Shown: positions 38,842-48,227 of the stretch, one piece after another
How the letters are laid out: each line of letters opens with the position of its first letter
Numbering within the stretch: position 1 is the stretch's first letter
Assembly (NCBI RefSeq): GCF_025961575.1
Contig: NZ_JAOQNX010000004.1
Location: 62,001-126,000, forward strand
Source of the DNA: Rhodoblastus acidophilus
GTDB taxonomy: Bacteria > Pseudomonadota > Alphaproteobacteria > Rhizobiales > Beijerinckiaceae
Direction: 5' to 3'
Length of the DNA stretch: 64,000 nucleotides
Made by a program: the position numbers and the translations under genes
Notes under the pieces: generated by a model
Told to the model about the DNA's origin: nothing
The model's database searches: none
Seen by the model: the letters and a program-made list of their open reading frames with translations, nothing else

Positions 38842-39959
38842 TGGAAAGCGACAATCTGATCCTGGTCGCCGCCGGCGGAACCGGCGGCCATTTGTTTCCA
38901 GCGGCGGCGCTCGCCCATGAGCTGATCGCCAAGGGCGCGCGCGTCCGGCTCGCCACCGACGACCGCGCCCAGAAATACGCCGCCGACTTCCCCGCCGAAG
39001 CCGTGCATGTCATCGCTTCGGCGACGCCGACCGGCTCCGGGCTTGGCGCCAAGCTGATGGCGCTTCTGACCCTCGCCAATGGCGTGCTCGAATCCTTCAA
39101 TCTCGCCGGCGAGCTGAAACCCCGCGCCATCGTCGCGTTCGGCGGCTATCCGACGGTGCCCCCGGCGCTCGGCGCCTCGCTGCGCGGCGTGCCGCTGGTG
39201 TTGCACGAACAGAATGCGGTGATCGGCCGCGCCAACAAGTTCTTGGCGGGACGGGCGAAACTGATCGCCTCCGGCTTTCCCACCCTCGACGGCCTTTCCC
39301 CCGGCGGGGCGCAAGTCGCCTATGTCGGCAATCCCCTGCGCCCGGCGGTGCTGGAGGCGGCGCGCTACGCCTATCCCGGGTTCGACGACCAGAAATTGCG
39401 ACTGCTGGTCACCGGCGGCTCGCAGGGCGCGCGGGTGTTTTCCGACGTGGTCCCCGACGCGCTCGGCCTGCTCACTGAAGCGGAGCGGGCGCGCCTGGTC
39501 GTCACCCAGCAGGCCCGCGACGAAGACCTTTCGCGCGTCAAGGAGACCTACGCCCGGCTGAAGATCGCCGCCGAAGTCGCGCCTTTCTTCAACGACCTGC
39601 CCAAGCGCATCGCCGCGTCGCATCTGGTGATCGGCCGCTCCGGCGCCTCGACCGTGTCGGAAATCGCCGCGATCGGGCGCCCCTCGATCCTCGTCCCCTT
39701 TCCCCACGCGCTCGACGCGGATCAGGCGGCCAATGCCGCCCATCTCGCCGCCACCGGCGCGGCGGATGTCGTTCGGCAGATCAATTTCACCCCTCTGGGA
39801 CTATTGGAGCGGCTGCGCCATGCGCTCGCCAATCCCCAAGACTTGACGAAGCGCGCCGCGGAGGCAAAAACCGCGGGCGTGACCGACGCCGCCATCAGGC
39901 TGGCCTACCTGACCCTGCACATTGCGGGCATGATCGATTCGCCGGAGACCCCCCAATGA
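38841..39959 (+). CDS. murG: UDP-N-acetylglucosamine:N-acetylmuramyl-pentapeptide transferase
   Basis: Converts lipid I to lipid II at the inner face of the membrane. It is 372 residues, with the N-terminal GT-B segment ([17 protein letters not shown]), [22 protein letters not shown], the [11 protein letters not shown] motif and [20 protein letters not shown]. It overlaps ftsW by one base and murC by 4 bases (ATGA). Confidence 0.96.
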   Translation: MESDNLILVAAGGTGGHLFPAAALAHELIAKGARVRLATDDRAQKYAADFPAEAVHVIASATPTGSGLGAKLMALLTLANGVLESFNLAGELKPRAIVAFGGYPTVPPALGASLRGVPLVLHEQNAVIGRANKFLAGRAKLIASGFPTLDGLSPGGAQVAYVGNPLRPAVLEAARYAYPGFDDQKLRLLVTGGSQGARVFSDVVPDALGLLTEAERARLVVTQQARDEDLSRVKETYARLKIAAEVAPFFNDLPKRIAASHLVIGRSGASTVSEIAAIGRPSILVPFPHALDADQAANAAHLAATGAADVVRQINFTPLGLLERLRHALANPQDLTKRAAEAKTAGVTDAAIRLAYLTLHIAGMIDSPETPQ

Positions 39960-41362
39960 AACTGCCCCGCACGCTCGGCCCCATCCATTTCGTGGGCATA
40001 GGCGGCATCGGCATGTCGGGCATCGCCGAAGTGCTGATCAATCTCGGTTATCAGGTCCAGGGCTCCGACGCCTCCGACAACGCCAATGTCAAACGCCTGC
40101 GCGACAAGGGCGCCAAGATTTTCATCGGCCATGACGCGAAAAACCTGGGCGACGCCGAGGTGATCGTGGTGTCGACCGCGATCAAGCGCGACAATCCCGA
40201 ACTCTCCGCCGCCCGTGAAAAGCGCCTGCCGGTGGTGCGCCGGGCCGAAATGCTCGCCGAACTGATGCGCCTCAAGCAATGCGTGGCGGTCGCGGGCACC
40301 CATGGCAAGACGACGACGACCTCGCTGGTCGCCACCCTGCTTGACGCCGGCGAACTCGACCCCACCGTGATCAATGGCGGCATCATCAACGCCTATGGCA
40401 CCAACGCCCGCATTGGCGAGGGCCAGTGGATGGTGGTCGAGGCCGACGAAAGCGACGGCACCTTTCTCAAACTGCCTGCCGACGTCGCTGTTGTCACCAA
40501 TATCGACCCCGAGCATCTCGACCACTTCAAAACTTTTGAGGCCATCAAGGAGGCGTTCCGCACTTTTGTGGAAAACCTGCCGTTCTACGGTTTCGCGGTC
40601 ATGTGCCTCGACCATCCCACCGTCCAGGAACTGGTGGGCAAAATCGAGGATCGTCGCGTCATCACCTATGGCGAGAATCCGCAGGCCGACGTGCGCCTGT
40701 CCAACATCGACCTCACCGGCGGCGTCTGCCGCTTCCAGGTGACGATCCGCGACCGCCTCCACGGCCGCGAGATCGTGTTAAAGGACCTCGTGCTGCCCAT
40801 GCCGGGCCACCACAATGCGCTCAACGCCACGGCGGCGATTGCTGTCGCCTACCAGCTCGGCGTCGGCCTCGACCAGATTCAAAAAGGCCTCGCCGGTTTC
40901 GGCGGCGTCAAGCGCCGCTTCACCCGCACCGGCGACTGGAACGGGGTCGCCATTTTCGACGATTACGGCCACCATCCCGTCGAAATCGCCGCCGTGCTGA
41001 GGGCCGCTCGCGCTTCGACCAAGGCCCAGGTGATCGCGGTGGTGCAGCCGCACCGCTACACCCGCCTGCAAACCCTGTTCGACGCCTTTTCCACCTGTTT
41101 CAACGACGCCGACGTCGTCCTGGTCGCCGATGTCTATGCCGCCGGCGAAGCCCCCATCGAGGGCGTCGACCGCGACCATTTGGTCGCCGCGATCAAGGCG
41201 CACGGCCACCGCCAAGCCCTGGCGCTGCCCACCCCCGAAGCTCTGCCGAAATATATTCGCGAACTGGCGAAGCCCGGCGATTACGTCGTCTGCCTGGGCG
41301 CCGGCAGCATCACCCAATGGGCCTATGCCTTGCCCGGCCAACTCGCGGAGGGCGGCGCGTGA
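39956..41362 (+). CDS. murC: UDP-N-acetylmuramate:L-alanine ligase
   Basis: Adds the first L-Ala to UDP-MurNAc, 468 residues. It has the N-terminal [17 protein letters not shown], the ATP loop ([14 protein letters not shown]), [24 protein letters not shown]-like [13 protein letters not shown] and the C-terminal [13 protein letters not shown] and QPHRYTRL. It overlaps murG at its start and the amidotransferase gene at its end (GTGA). Confidence 0.97.
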   Translation: MKLPRTLGPIHFVGIGGIGMSGIAEVLINLGYQVQGSDASDNANVKRLRDKGAKIFIGHDAKNLGDAEVIVVSTAIKRDNPELSAAREKRLPVVRRAEMLAELMRLKQCVAVAGTHGKTTTTSLVATLLDAGELDPTVINGGIINAYGTNARIGEGQWMVVEADESDGTFLKLPADVAVVTNIDPEHLDHFKTFEAIKEAFRTFVENLPFYGFAVMCLDHPTVQELVGKIEDRRVITYGENPQADVRLSNIDLTGGVCRFQVTIRDRLHGREIVLKDLVLPMPGHHNALNATAAIAVAYQLGVGLDQIQKGLAGFGGVKRRFTRTGDWNGVAIFDDYGHHPVEIAAVLRAARASTKAQVIAVVQPHRYTRLQTLFDAFSTCFNDADVVLVADVYAAGEAPIEGVDRDHLVAAIKAHGHRQALALPTPEALPKYIRELAKPGDYVVCLGAGSITQWAYALPGQLAEGGA

Positions 41363-42057
41363 AGCGGGCGCTGGTCCTGCGCCATGTCGCCTTCGAAAAC
41401 CTGGGCGTTCTGGCGCGCATCCTTCCCGATTACGGTTTTGTCCCGGTCTATCATGAGGTCGGGCTGGGGCCGCTGCCGTCGGCCGACATCGAAGCCTGCG
41501 ACCTGCTGATCGTGCTGGGCGGACCCATCGGCGTCTATGAAACCGAGGATTACCCGTTCCTCACAGCGGAAATCGCCGCCATCGGCCGCCGCCTGCTGGC
41601 GGAAAAGCCGACGCTCGGCATTTGTCTGGGCGCGCAATTGATGGCGACGGCGCTGGGCGCGCCGGTCGGTCCGGGCCCGGGCAAGGAGATCGGCTACGCG
41701 CCGCTCACCCTGCGCGACATCGGGCGCGAAAACCCGCTGTCCGACCTTCAAGGCGTTCCCGTGCTGCACTGGCACGGCGACGCTTTTGGCGTGCCGCCCA
41801 ACGGCGTGTCGCTGGCCTCCACCCCGCTCTGTCCGCACCAGGCTTTTGTTCTCGGTGCTTACGGGCTCGCCCTGCAATTCCACGCCGAGGTCGAACCGGA
41901 AGCGCTCGAAGCCTGGCTGATCGGCCACACCTGCGAGCTCGGCAAGGTCGGGATCAAGCCCGGCGATCTGCGCCGCCAAGCGGCGGAAACGGGCGCGGCG
42001 ACGGCGCAGGCCGGGGTCAAAATGTTCCGGCGCTGGCTGGACGGGATTTTTGCATGA
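41359..42057 (+). CDS. Class I glutamine amidotransferase inserted in the mur operon
   Basis: A 232-residue protein of the GMP-synthase-type glutamine amidotransferase family. It has the nucleophile Cys89 in [11 protein letters not shown], the oxyanion strand [10 protein letters not shown], and His175 with Glu177 in [10 protein letters not shown]. No synthetase domain is fused, so it is a stand-alone amidase or a subunit of an unknown enzyme. It starts with a GTG inside the murC stop (4-base overlap) and its stop overlaps the murB start, so it is translated with the wall genes. It is not part of the standard dcw set. Any role in wall amidation (as in MurT/GatD) is only a guess. Confidence 0.85.
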   Translation: MKRALVLRHVAFENLGVLARILPDYGFVPVYHEVGLGPLPSADIEACDLLIVLGGPIGVYETEDYPFLTAEIAAIGRRLLAEKPTLGICLGAQLMATALGAPVGPGPGKEIGYAPLTLRDIGRENPLSDLQGVPVLHWHGDAFGVPPNGVSLASTPLCPHQAFVLGAYGLALQFHAEVEPEALEAWLIGHTCELGKVGIKPGDLRRQAAETGAATAQAGVKMFRRWLDGIFA

Positions 42058-42977
42058 GTTTTAAGGACATCACCGGCGAGCTTTCGGCGCGCATGCCAGA
42101 GCTGCGCGGCCGCCTCACCGCGAATGCCGAAATCGCGCCCTACACCTGGTTTCGCGTCGGCGGTCCGGCGCAGGTTCTTTTTAATCCATCGGATGAAGAA
42201 GACCTCGCCTATTTTCTCAAGAACCTGCCTCAAACCATTGAAGTCACAGTCATAGGTCTCGGCTCCAATCTCATCATTCGGGACGGCGGAATCCCCGGCG
42301 TGGTGATCCGGCTGGGCGGCCGGGCGTTCGGCGAGGTCAAGGTCGAGCCGGGCCATCGGCTGCGCGTCGGCGCCTGCGTCCCCGACATGCGCGCCGCCAA
42401 GGCGGCGGCCGACGCCGGCATTGACGGTCTGGCTTTTCTGCGCGGCATTCCCGGCTGCATCGGCGGCGCCCTGCGCATGAACGCCGGCGCCCATGGTGGC
42501 GAAACCAAGGATTTTTTGGTTGAAGCCCGAGGCGTCGACCGCAAGGGCGAGGTTCACGTGTTCAAGGTCGAAGACCTCCACATGACCTACCGCCACAGCG
42601 GCGCCCCCGACGACATCATTTTCACCGAAGCCCTGTTCGAGGGCCGCCCCGGCGACCCCGCCGCGATCAATGCGGAAATGGACCGCATCACCGAAGCCCG
42701 CGAAAAAAGCCAGCCGATCCGCGAAAAGACCGGCGGCTCGACATTCAAAAACCCGCCCGGCGAAAAGGCTTGGCAATTGGTCGATAAGGCCGGCTGCCGC
42801 GGTCTCGTCGTCGGCGACGCGCAGGTTTCGGAAATGCACTGCAATTTCCTGATCAACCGCGGCAACGCCACCGCCGCCGACATCGAAAACCTTGGCGAGG
42901 AGGTCCGCGCGCGGGTGAAGGCTGCGACGGGCGTGGACTTGCACTGGGAAATCAAGAGAATTGGGTTGAAGCAATAG
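42054..42977 (+). CDS. murB: UDP-N-acetylenolpyruvoylglucosamine reductase
   Basis: Reduces enolpyruvyl-UDP-GlcNAc to UDP-MurNAc with NADPH and FAD. It is 307 residues, with FAD-binding [33 protein letters not shown], the [11 protein letters not shown] motif (catalytic Ser) and the final [17 protein letters not shown]. It is the short type without the extra C-terminal loop. Unusually it closes the operon; ddl and ftsQAZ do not follow. Confidence 0.96.
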   Translation: MSFKDITGELSARMPELRGRLTANAEIAPYTWFRVGGPAQVLFNPSDEEDLAYFLKNLPQTIEVTVIGLGSNLIIRDGGIPGVVIRLGGRAFGEVKVEPGHRLRVGACVPDMRAAKAAADAGIDGLAFLRGIPGCIGGALRMNAGAHGGETKDFLVEARGVDRKGEVHVFKVEDLHMTYRHSGAPDDIIFTEALFEGRPGDPAAINAEMDRITEAREKSQPIREKTGGSTFKNPPGEKAWQLVDKAGCRGLVVGDAQVSEMHCNFLINRGNATAADIENLGEEVRARVKAATGVDLHWEIKRIGLKQ

Positions 42978-43254
42978 GCTGATTTCCGTTCAGTCGCCGC
43001 ACAGGCGATGATCGATTATTTCTGAAACATTGATTTCGACCGTCCGGCATGGCGTAGGGGTGTTTTTCTCCAAATCAATCGCCGGTCTTGCTTCCTATAA
43101 GGAAGTAGAGGTGAACCGGATACTGGTTAGGTTTAACCAAGACTCGTCAGTAAACTGGAGATAATGAAGTTGTTGTGTCGCATATAATCCGCTTTTAAGG
43201 ATTGGTTGATTACCTCGCGCCGATATTGTGATTGGACGTGTTTGGAAATCGCCG

Positions 43255-44040
43255 ATGAGCAGCACGCAGATTTCGGAAGACAGCGGGGAGGTCGTCGTCG
43301 CCTCGGACGAGGCGATCCAGACGGCCCCATCAACATCCGTTGACGAGTCCTTTGAAGTCGACGCCATTCAGCGCCGGGTCGCCGCGCGTAAAATTGCGCG
43401 TGAGCTCGAGCGCAAGAAGAAGGAGGCCGAGGACGAACTCAGGCGCCATCTGATGGCGCGCGCGATGCGCGCGAGAAGCAAGCCCGCGCCTGTCGAAACG
43501 CCGTCGCTGTGGTCAAAAATCTCTTCAGGAGCTTTGGTCGTCATCACGTCGAAAACGACGCACAATGTCCTGGCCTATGGGTCGCTGGCGCTCATGGTCG
43601 TGGGACTGGGCGCCTATGCCTATCAGTTTAACGCGGAGCGGGTCGCCGCCGCCTTTCGCGTTCAGTGCCATGAGAACAACATGAAATATGCGATCGGCTC
43701 TCGCATGTATTGCTATGATGACGGACGGTTTGCCCACAAGATCACGGACAATGGCGTCGCCGGCCGGATGAATCTGGATTTCAGCATCAACCAGCGCGAA
43801 CTCAGGCTGGCGATCCGAGAGGCCGACCGCGCCGCGGGACCCGTCGCCAAGCCGGTCAGCATGTCGCCCGTGGTCACGCGCCCGGTCGTCCAAACCGTCG
43901 CCCCGGCGGCGAATCCGCCCGCCCCGGCGCGTCCGGTCTCACTGATCGTCGCCAAGCCCAATGATGGGGCGGCCCGCTCCATTCCGGAATTGGCCTCGCA
44001 ACTGGCCCGCTTTGACGCCGTTTCCCTGAACCTCAGGTAG
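43255..44040 (+). CDS. Hypothetical single-pass membrane protein
   Basis: A 261-residue protein (MSSTQISEDSGEVVV) with an acidic N-terminus, a charged coiled-coil type helix (RRVAARKIARELERKKKEA, about residues 40-75), one transmembrane segment (VLAYGSLALMVVGLGAYAY, about 110-128) and a periplasmic part with two Cys (VQCHENNMKYAIGSRMYCYD) and a Pro-rich tail. No family was recognised. The ATG at 43255 is preferred; a GTG at 43228 is the alternative. About 277 bases with no gene separate it from murB; they are AT-richer and include a small dyad CTTCCTATAAGGAAG. Confidence 0.65.
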   Translation: MSSTQISEDSGEVVVASDEAIQTAPSTSVDESFEVDAIQRRVAARKIARELERKKKEAEDELRRHLMARAMRARSKPAPVETPSLWSKISSGALVVITSKTTHNVLAYGSLALMVVGLGAYAYQFNAERVAAAFRVQCHENNMKYAIGSRMYCYDDGRFAHKITDNGVAGRMNLDFSINQRELRLAIREADRAAGPVAKPVSMSPVVTRPVVQTVAPAANPPAPARPVSLIVAKPNDGAARSIPELASQLARFDAVSLNLR

Positions 44041-44070
44041 CGCGCGGTGGCCGACACGTGACGGCGCCGC

Positions 44071-44135
44071 TCCCTCGACCCGCTTGCGGGGAGAGGGAGG
44101 GGTTGGGCTTCAATGTCGTCAGGAAGGCGCGATCA
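44071..44135. repeat. Family C repeat copy overlapping the end of gckA
   Basis: TCCCTCGACCCGCTTGCGGG and the matching GGAGAGGGA form an imperfect hairpin at 44071-44098. The following GGTTGGGCTTCAATGTCGTC to AGGAAGGCG resembles the inner part of the family C doublet at 52548-52691 (GTTAGCTTCAGCGTCGTCAG). The shared TCGTCAGGAA part covers the gckA stop codon at 44119-44121. Confidence 0.65.
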
Positions 44136-45381
44136 GGATCGCCCTGAAATCGTTGACATTGGTCAGCGTCGGTCCGGTCACGACGCTGTCCCCCAAAACC
44201 TGGAAAAACCCATGGCCGTCATTGGCCTCCAAGCTCGCGCGCGGTGAAAACCCCAAAGCCCGGGCCCGCGCCAAAGAATCCGGCGCCAGCAAAGCTCCGG
44301 CGATCTCCTCGGCGCCATCCACGCCATCGGTGTCGCCGGCCAGCGCGTAAACCCCGGGCAACCCGTCCAGCGCCAGGCCGAGCGACAACAAAAACTCGAC
44401 ATTGCGTCCGCCGTGCCCCGACCCGCGCACGGTCACCGTGGTCTCGCCGCCCGACAGCAGCACGCAGGGCGCGGCGAACGGCTGCCCCTTGGCGGCGACC
44501 TGCCGCGCCAGAGCGCCCAAAACCGTGCCGACCTCGCGCGCCTCGCCCTCGATGCGGTCGCTCAGGATGTGCACCGCGAACCCAGCCTCGCGTGCGTAAA
44601 CCGCCGCCGCCTCCAGCGCCATCTGCGGCGTGGCGATGAACCTGACCTCCGAGCGGGCGAGGCGGGGATCGCCTGGCTTGACGCTCTCGCCGGCCCCGGT
44701 GCGCAGCAGATCGAGCACGGCGGGCGGCGCTGAAACGCCGTAGCGCGTGAGCACGGCGAGTGCGTCGGCGCAGGTGGTGGGGTCGCCGACCGTCGGGCCC
44801 GAGGCGATGTCGATGGGATCGTCGCCGGGCACGTCGGAAATCAGCAGCGCGACGACCCGCGCCGGGGCGCAGAGCGCGCCGAGCCGCCCGCCCTTGAGCG
44901 CCGACAAATGCCGCCGAATGCAATTGATTTCACTGATCGTCGCGCCGCTGGCGAGCAGGGCGGCGCTCAAGCCCCTTTTGTCCTCCAGCGTCAGTCCGGG
45001 CAGGGGCGCGGCGAGCAAAGCGGAGCCGCCGCCTGAAATCAGCGCGATCACCAGATCGTCGGCGCTCAGCCCCTGAACCAGCCCGGCGATTTTTTGCGCG
45101 GCGGCGAGTCCGGCGGCGTCGGGCAGGGGATGCGACGCCTCGATCACCTCAATTCTTTGGCAGGCCACGCCATAGCCGAACCGTGTCACCACAGCGCCCG
45201 ACAGCGGCCCGTCCCAAACATCCTCCAGCGCCCGCGCCATGGCGGCCGACGCCTTGCCCGCGCCGATCACCAATGTGCGTCCGCGCGGCTTTTCCGGCAG
45301 ATGCGGCGCCAGGCACAAAGCCGGCTGCGCCGAGGCGATCGCGGCGTCAAACATGCGTCTCAAGAGGGTGCGCGCGTCCAT
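44119..45381 (-). CDS. gckA: Glycerate 2-kinase (MOFRL family)
   Basis: Phosphorylates glycerate to 2-phosphoglycerate with ATP. It is 420 residues with the glycerate kinase N-terminal domain (LVIGAGKASAAMARALED, ALISGGGSALLAAPLPG, INCIRRHLSALKGGRLG) and the C-terminal MOFRL domain (GETTVTVRGSGHGGRNVE, AGDTDGVDGAEEIAGA). Older names are hydroxypyruvate reductase TtuD/MOFRL protein. In serine-cycle methylotrophs this enzyme type closes the assimilation route, but it also serves glyoxylate use. It is divergent from hupU with 69 bases between starts. A family C repeat overlaps its stop codon. Confidence 0.93.
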   Translation of the reverse strand: MDARTLLRRMFDAAIASAQPALCLAPHLPEKPRGRTLVIGAGKASAAMARALEDVWDGPLSGAVVTRFGYGVACQRIEVIEASHPLPDAAGLAAAQKIAGLVQGLSADDLVIALISGGGSALLAAPLPGLTLEDKRGLSAALLASGATISEINCIRRHLSALKGGRLGALCAPARVVALLISDVPGDDPIDIASGPTVGDPTTCADALAVLTRYGVSAPPAVLDLLRTGAGESVKPGDPRLARSEVRFIATPQMALEAAAVYAREAGFAVHILSDRIEGEAREVGTVLGALARQVAAKGQPFAAPCVLLSGGETTVTVRGSGHGGRNVEFLLSLGLALDGLPGVYALAGDTDGVDGAEEIAGALLAPDSLARARALGFSPRASLEANDGHGFFQVLGDSVVTGPTLTNVNDFRAILIAPS

Positions 45382-45450
45382 GGCGCATCAAATCACGAGC
45401 CGGCCCGCGAGGCCATTGAAATCGGGAGCGATTGCGGCGACATTGCCGCG

Positions 45451-46443
45451 ATGACACAGCGAAAAACCCTGTTGTGGCTGCAAGCCGGCTCGTGTGGCGG
45501 CTGCACCATGGCGGCGCTCGAGCAGGGCGGCGCCGGCCTGTTCGCGGAGCTCCATAACCTCGGGCTCGACCTGCTCTGGCACCCGAGCGTCAGCGAGGCG
45601 ACCGGCGCGGAGGTTTTGAAGATTTTCGCCGATATCGAAACCGGCGCGCAAAAACTCGACATCCTTTGCGTGGAAGGCTCGATCCTGCGCGGCCCCAACG
45701 GCACCGGCCAATTCAACCGTCTCTCGGGAACCACCCGCACCCTGCTCGATCTCACCCGCGCGCTGGCGCAACACGCCGAAACCTGCGTCGCCGTCGGCTC
45801 CTGCGCCGCCTTTGGCGGCATCCCCGCCGGCGATCCCAACCCGACCGACAGCTGCGGCCTGCACTATGACGGCGCCGATCCCGGCGGCGTTTTGGGTGCG
45901 GCATGGCGGTCGCGGAGCGGGTTGCCGGTGGTGAACGTCGCCGGCTGCGCGCCGCATCCCGGCTGGATCGTCGAGACGCTCGGCGCGCTCGCGGCGGGGG
46001 ACCTCAAGTCCAGCGACCTCGACGGCTTCGGACGTCCGTTGTTTTTCGCCGGCCATCTCGCCCACCACGGCTGCTCGCGCAACGAGTTTTACGAGTTCAA
46101 GGCCTCCGCTCGCACGCTGTCCGAACGCGGCTGCCTGATGGAGCATCTCGGCTGCAAGGCGACCCAGGCGATCGGCGATTGCAACCAGCGCGCCTGGAAT
46201 GGCGGCGGTTCCTGCACCCATGCCGGCTTCGCCTGCATTTCCTGCACCTCCCCGGGGTTTGAGGATGCGCGCGACACCCATGTCACGCCAAAAATCGGCG
46301 GCATTCCGGTGGGCCTGCCGCTCGACATGCCCAAAGCCTGGTTCATGACGCTGGCCGCTTTATCGAAATCGGCGACGCCGGCGCGGGTGCGCCAGAACGC
46401 CGAGGCCGACCGCATTCTGGTCAACCCCAAGAGGCAGAAGTGA
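45451..46443 (+). CDS. hupU: Regulatory [NiFe]-hydrogenase small subunit HupU
   Basis: Small subunit of the cytoplasmic H2 sensor (HupUV/HoxBC), 330 residues. There is no Tat signal and no C-terminal membrane anchor, as expected for the sensor. The proximal cluster segment reads GSCGGCTMAALEQGG (Cys15, Cys18), with GSCAAFGGIPAGDPN and VAGCAPHP, that is, the ordinary four-Cys type. Medial and distal cluster Cys are in HHGCSRNEF, GCLMEHLGCKA and FACISC. The ATG at 45451 is chosen since the frame further upstream is antisense to gckA. It is coupled to hupV by overlap (GTGA). Confidence 0.93.
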   Translation: MTQRKTLLWLQAGSCGGCTMAALEQGGAGLFAELHNLGLDLLWHPSVSEATGAEVLKIFADIETGAQKLDILCVEGSILRGPNGTGQFNRLSGTTRTLLDLTRALAQHAETCVAVGSCAAFGGIPAGDPNPTDSCGLHYDGADPGGVLGAAWRSRSGLPVVNVAGCAPHPGWIVETLGALAAGDLKSSDLDGFGRPLFFAGHLAHHGCSRNEFYEFKASARTLSERGCLMEHLGCKATQAIGDCNQRAWNGGGSCTHAGFACISCTSPGFEDARDTHVTPKIGGIPVGLPLDMPKAWFMTLAALSKSATPARVRQNAEADRILVNPKRQK

Positions 46444-47873
46444 CCCGGCTGGTCGTCGGTCCCTTCAACCGCGTCGAGGGCGACCTGGAGTTGACGCTGG
46501 ACATCGAAGAGGGCCGCGTCGCCGAGGCTCGGGTCGCGACCACGCTCTATCGCGGTTTCGAGCAAATCCTCGTCGGCCGCCCGGCCCATGACGCGCTCAC
46601 CATCGCGCCGCGCATCTGCGGCATTTGCTCGGTGTCGCAAAGCCTGGCCGCCGCCGCCGCCCTGCGCGAAATTTCGGGCGTCATGCCGCCGCCCAATGGC
46701 GAACTGGCGGCGAACCTTGTCCACGCCGCCGAAAACATCGCCGACCACCTGAGCCATTTCTATCTGTTCTTCATGCCGGATTTCGCCCGCGCCGAATATG
46801 CGGGCAAACCGTGGCATGCCGAAATCGCCGCCCGCTTCAAGGCGACGGAAGGAACCGCCGCGCGCGAAATGTTGCCCGCGCGCGCCCGCCTGCTGCACAT
46901 TATGGGGCTGCTTGCCGGCAAATGGCCGCATTCGCTGGCTCTGCAGCCCGGCGGCGTCACCCGCGCGCTCGATCTCGGCGGCAAGATGCGCCTGCTCGCC
47001 ATTCTGGGCGATTTCCGCGCCTTTGCCGAAAAAAGCCTGTTCGGCGCGCCGCTCGAAGACATCGCCGCGCTGGAGACGCCCGCGCAACTGCGGGCCTATG
47101 CTGAGAAAAAGGCCGATTTCCCCGCCTTCCTGCGCCTCGCCGGGGACCTTAGCCTGGACAAACTCGGCCGCTGCGCCCTGCCGCTGATGAGCTTTGGCGG
47201 CTACTACGGGTCTGAGGGACCACTGTTCCAGGCCGGCGTCGTCGATCCCGCGGGCGCCGTGAAAAAAATGGGCCGGATCGGCGAGCAGGTCGCCGCCTCC
47301 TATTTCGCCGACAGCGCAGAAGACCCTTTTCGCGCACACACCCTTCCTGACATGGAGCGGATCGGGGCCTATTCCTTCGCCAAGGCGCCGCGCCTGGACA
47401 AAAACCCCGCCGAAACCGGCGCGGTGGCGCGGCAGGCGGTCGCGGGCCAAAAACTCGTGCGCGCGCTGCTTCAAAACTCCGGAGGCAGCCATGTGCTGGC
47501 GCGGGTCGTGGCCCGCGTGGTGGAAATCGCCCAGGTCACAATCGCCGCCGAAAGTTGGGCGCGTGCGCTAAACGTGCGCGAAAGTTTTTGCGAGACGGCG
47601 CCGCCGCTGGCGAGCGGCGCGGCGATTGGAAAAGTCGAGGCGGCGCGCGGCGCGCTCGGCCATTGGGTGAGCGTCGAGCGCGGCCACATCCGCGCTTATC
47701 AAATCATCGCGCCGACCACGTGGAATTTTTCGCCGCGCGACGCGGCGGGCGTTCCCGGCCCGCTGGAGCAGGCGCTGGTGGGCGTCGAGACCGGCGCGCT
47801 TGGGGCGAAGGCAGCGGCGATCCAGCATGTCGTCAGGAGTTTTGACCCCTGCATGGTGTGCACGGCGCATTGA
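46440..47873 (+). CDS. hupV: Regulatory [NiFe]-hydrogenase large subunit HupV
   Basis: Large subunit of the H2 sensor, 477 residues from the GTG at 46440. The Ni ligands are in RICGIC (Cys60, Cys63) and the C-terminal DPCMVCTAH. The protein ends exactly at that His, with no C-terminal peptide to be cleaved, as known for regulatory hydrogenases. Ile62 in CGIC and Phe110 in HFYLFF fill the positions that narrow the gas channel in Ralstonia HoxC, where HupL has Val and Leu. It likely signals H2 to a HupT/HoxJ-type kinase not in this window. Confidence 0.94.
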   Translation: MTRLVVGPFNRVEGDLELTLDIEEGRVAEARVATTLYRGFEQILVGRPAHDALTIAPRICGICSVSQSLAAAAALREISGVMPPPNGELAANLVHAAENIADHLSHFYLFFMPDFARAEYAGKPWHAEIAARFKATEGTAAREMLPARARLLHIMGLLAGKWPHSLALQPGGVTRALDLGGKMRLLAILGDFRAFAEKSLFGAPLEDIAALETPAQLRAYAEKKADFPAFLRLAGDLSLDKLGRCALPLMSFGGYYGSEGPLFQAGVVDPAGAVKKMGRIGEQVAASYFADSAEDPFRAHTLPDMERIGAYSFAKAPRLDKNPAETGAVARQAVAGQKLVRALLQNSGGSHVLARVVARVVEIAQVTIAAESWARALNVRESFCETAPPLASGAAIGKVEAARGALGHWVSVERGHIRAYQIIAPTTWNFSPRDAAGVPGPLEQALVGVETGALGAKAAAIQHVVRSFDPCMVCTAH

Positions 47874-47981
47874 GGGGACGTTAACCGCGTTTCCAGCCGC
47901 CCCGCCGGCCTTAACGCGCCGGCAAGGCGCAACGCCAAAACTCGCGTCAAGCTTACCCAAGTCTTGACGAGGCCGCTCACA

Positions 47982-48227
47982 ATGCACGCATCAAAAATTC
48001 TTCTGGCCGGCGCGGCGCTGCTCGGCCTCACCTGCGGCGCCCAAGCCTGGGAGGAGGGGGCGATGGTTTCGGTCTGCGGCGCCTGCGCCGCCGGTCAATC
48101 GCCCTCGGCTCTGGCGCTGGAGATGACGGTCACGCAGATGCAGGCCCACAATCCGCAGACCCAGCACACCGTGATCGTCAACCACCCGATGGACAACTGG
48201 CGTGCCCCGATCAGTGTCCGCTACTGA
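47982..48227 (+). CDS. Small secreted protein between sensor and uptake hydrogenase genes
   Basis: An 81-residue exported protein: signal peptide (MHASKILLAGAALLGLTCGA, cut near QAW) and a 60-residue mature part with the pair VCGACAAG and a C-terminal NHPMDNWRAPISVRY. The CGAC pair might bind a metal or form a disulfide. No family was recognised. The start at 47982 is preferred to an in-frame TTG-type start at 47964. Its stop overlaps that of the convergent amide hydrolase gene by 7 bases. Confidence 0.6.
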   Translation: MHASKILLAGAALLGLTCGAQAWEEGAMVSVCGACAAGQSPSALALEMTVTQMQAHNPQTQHTVIVNHPMDNWRAPISVRY

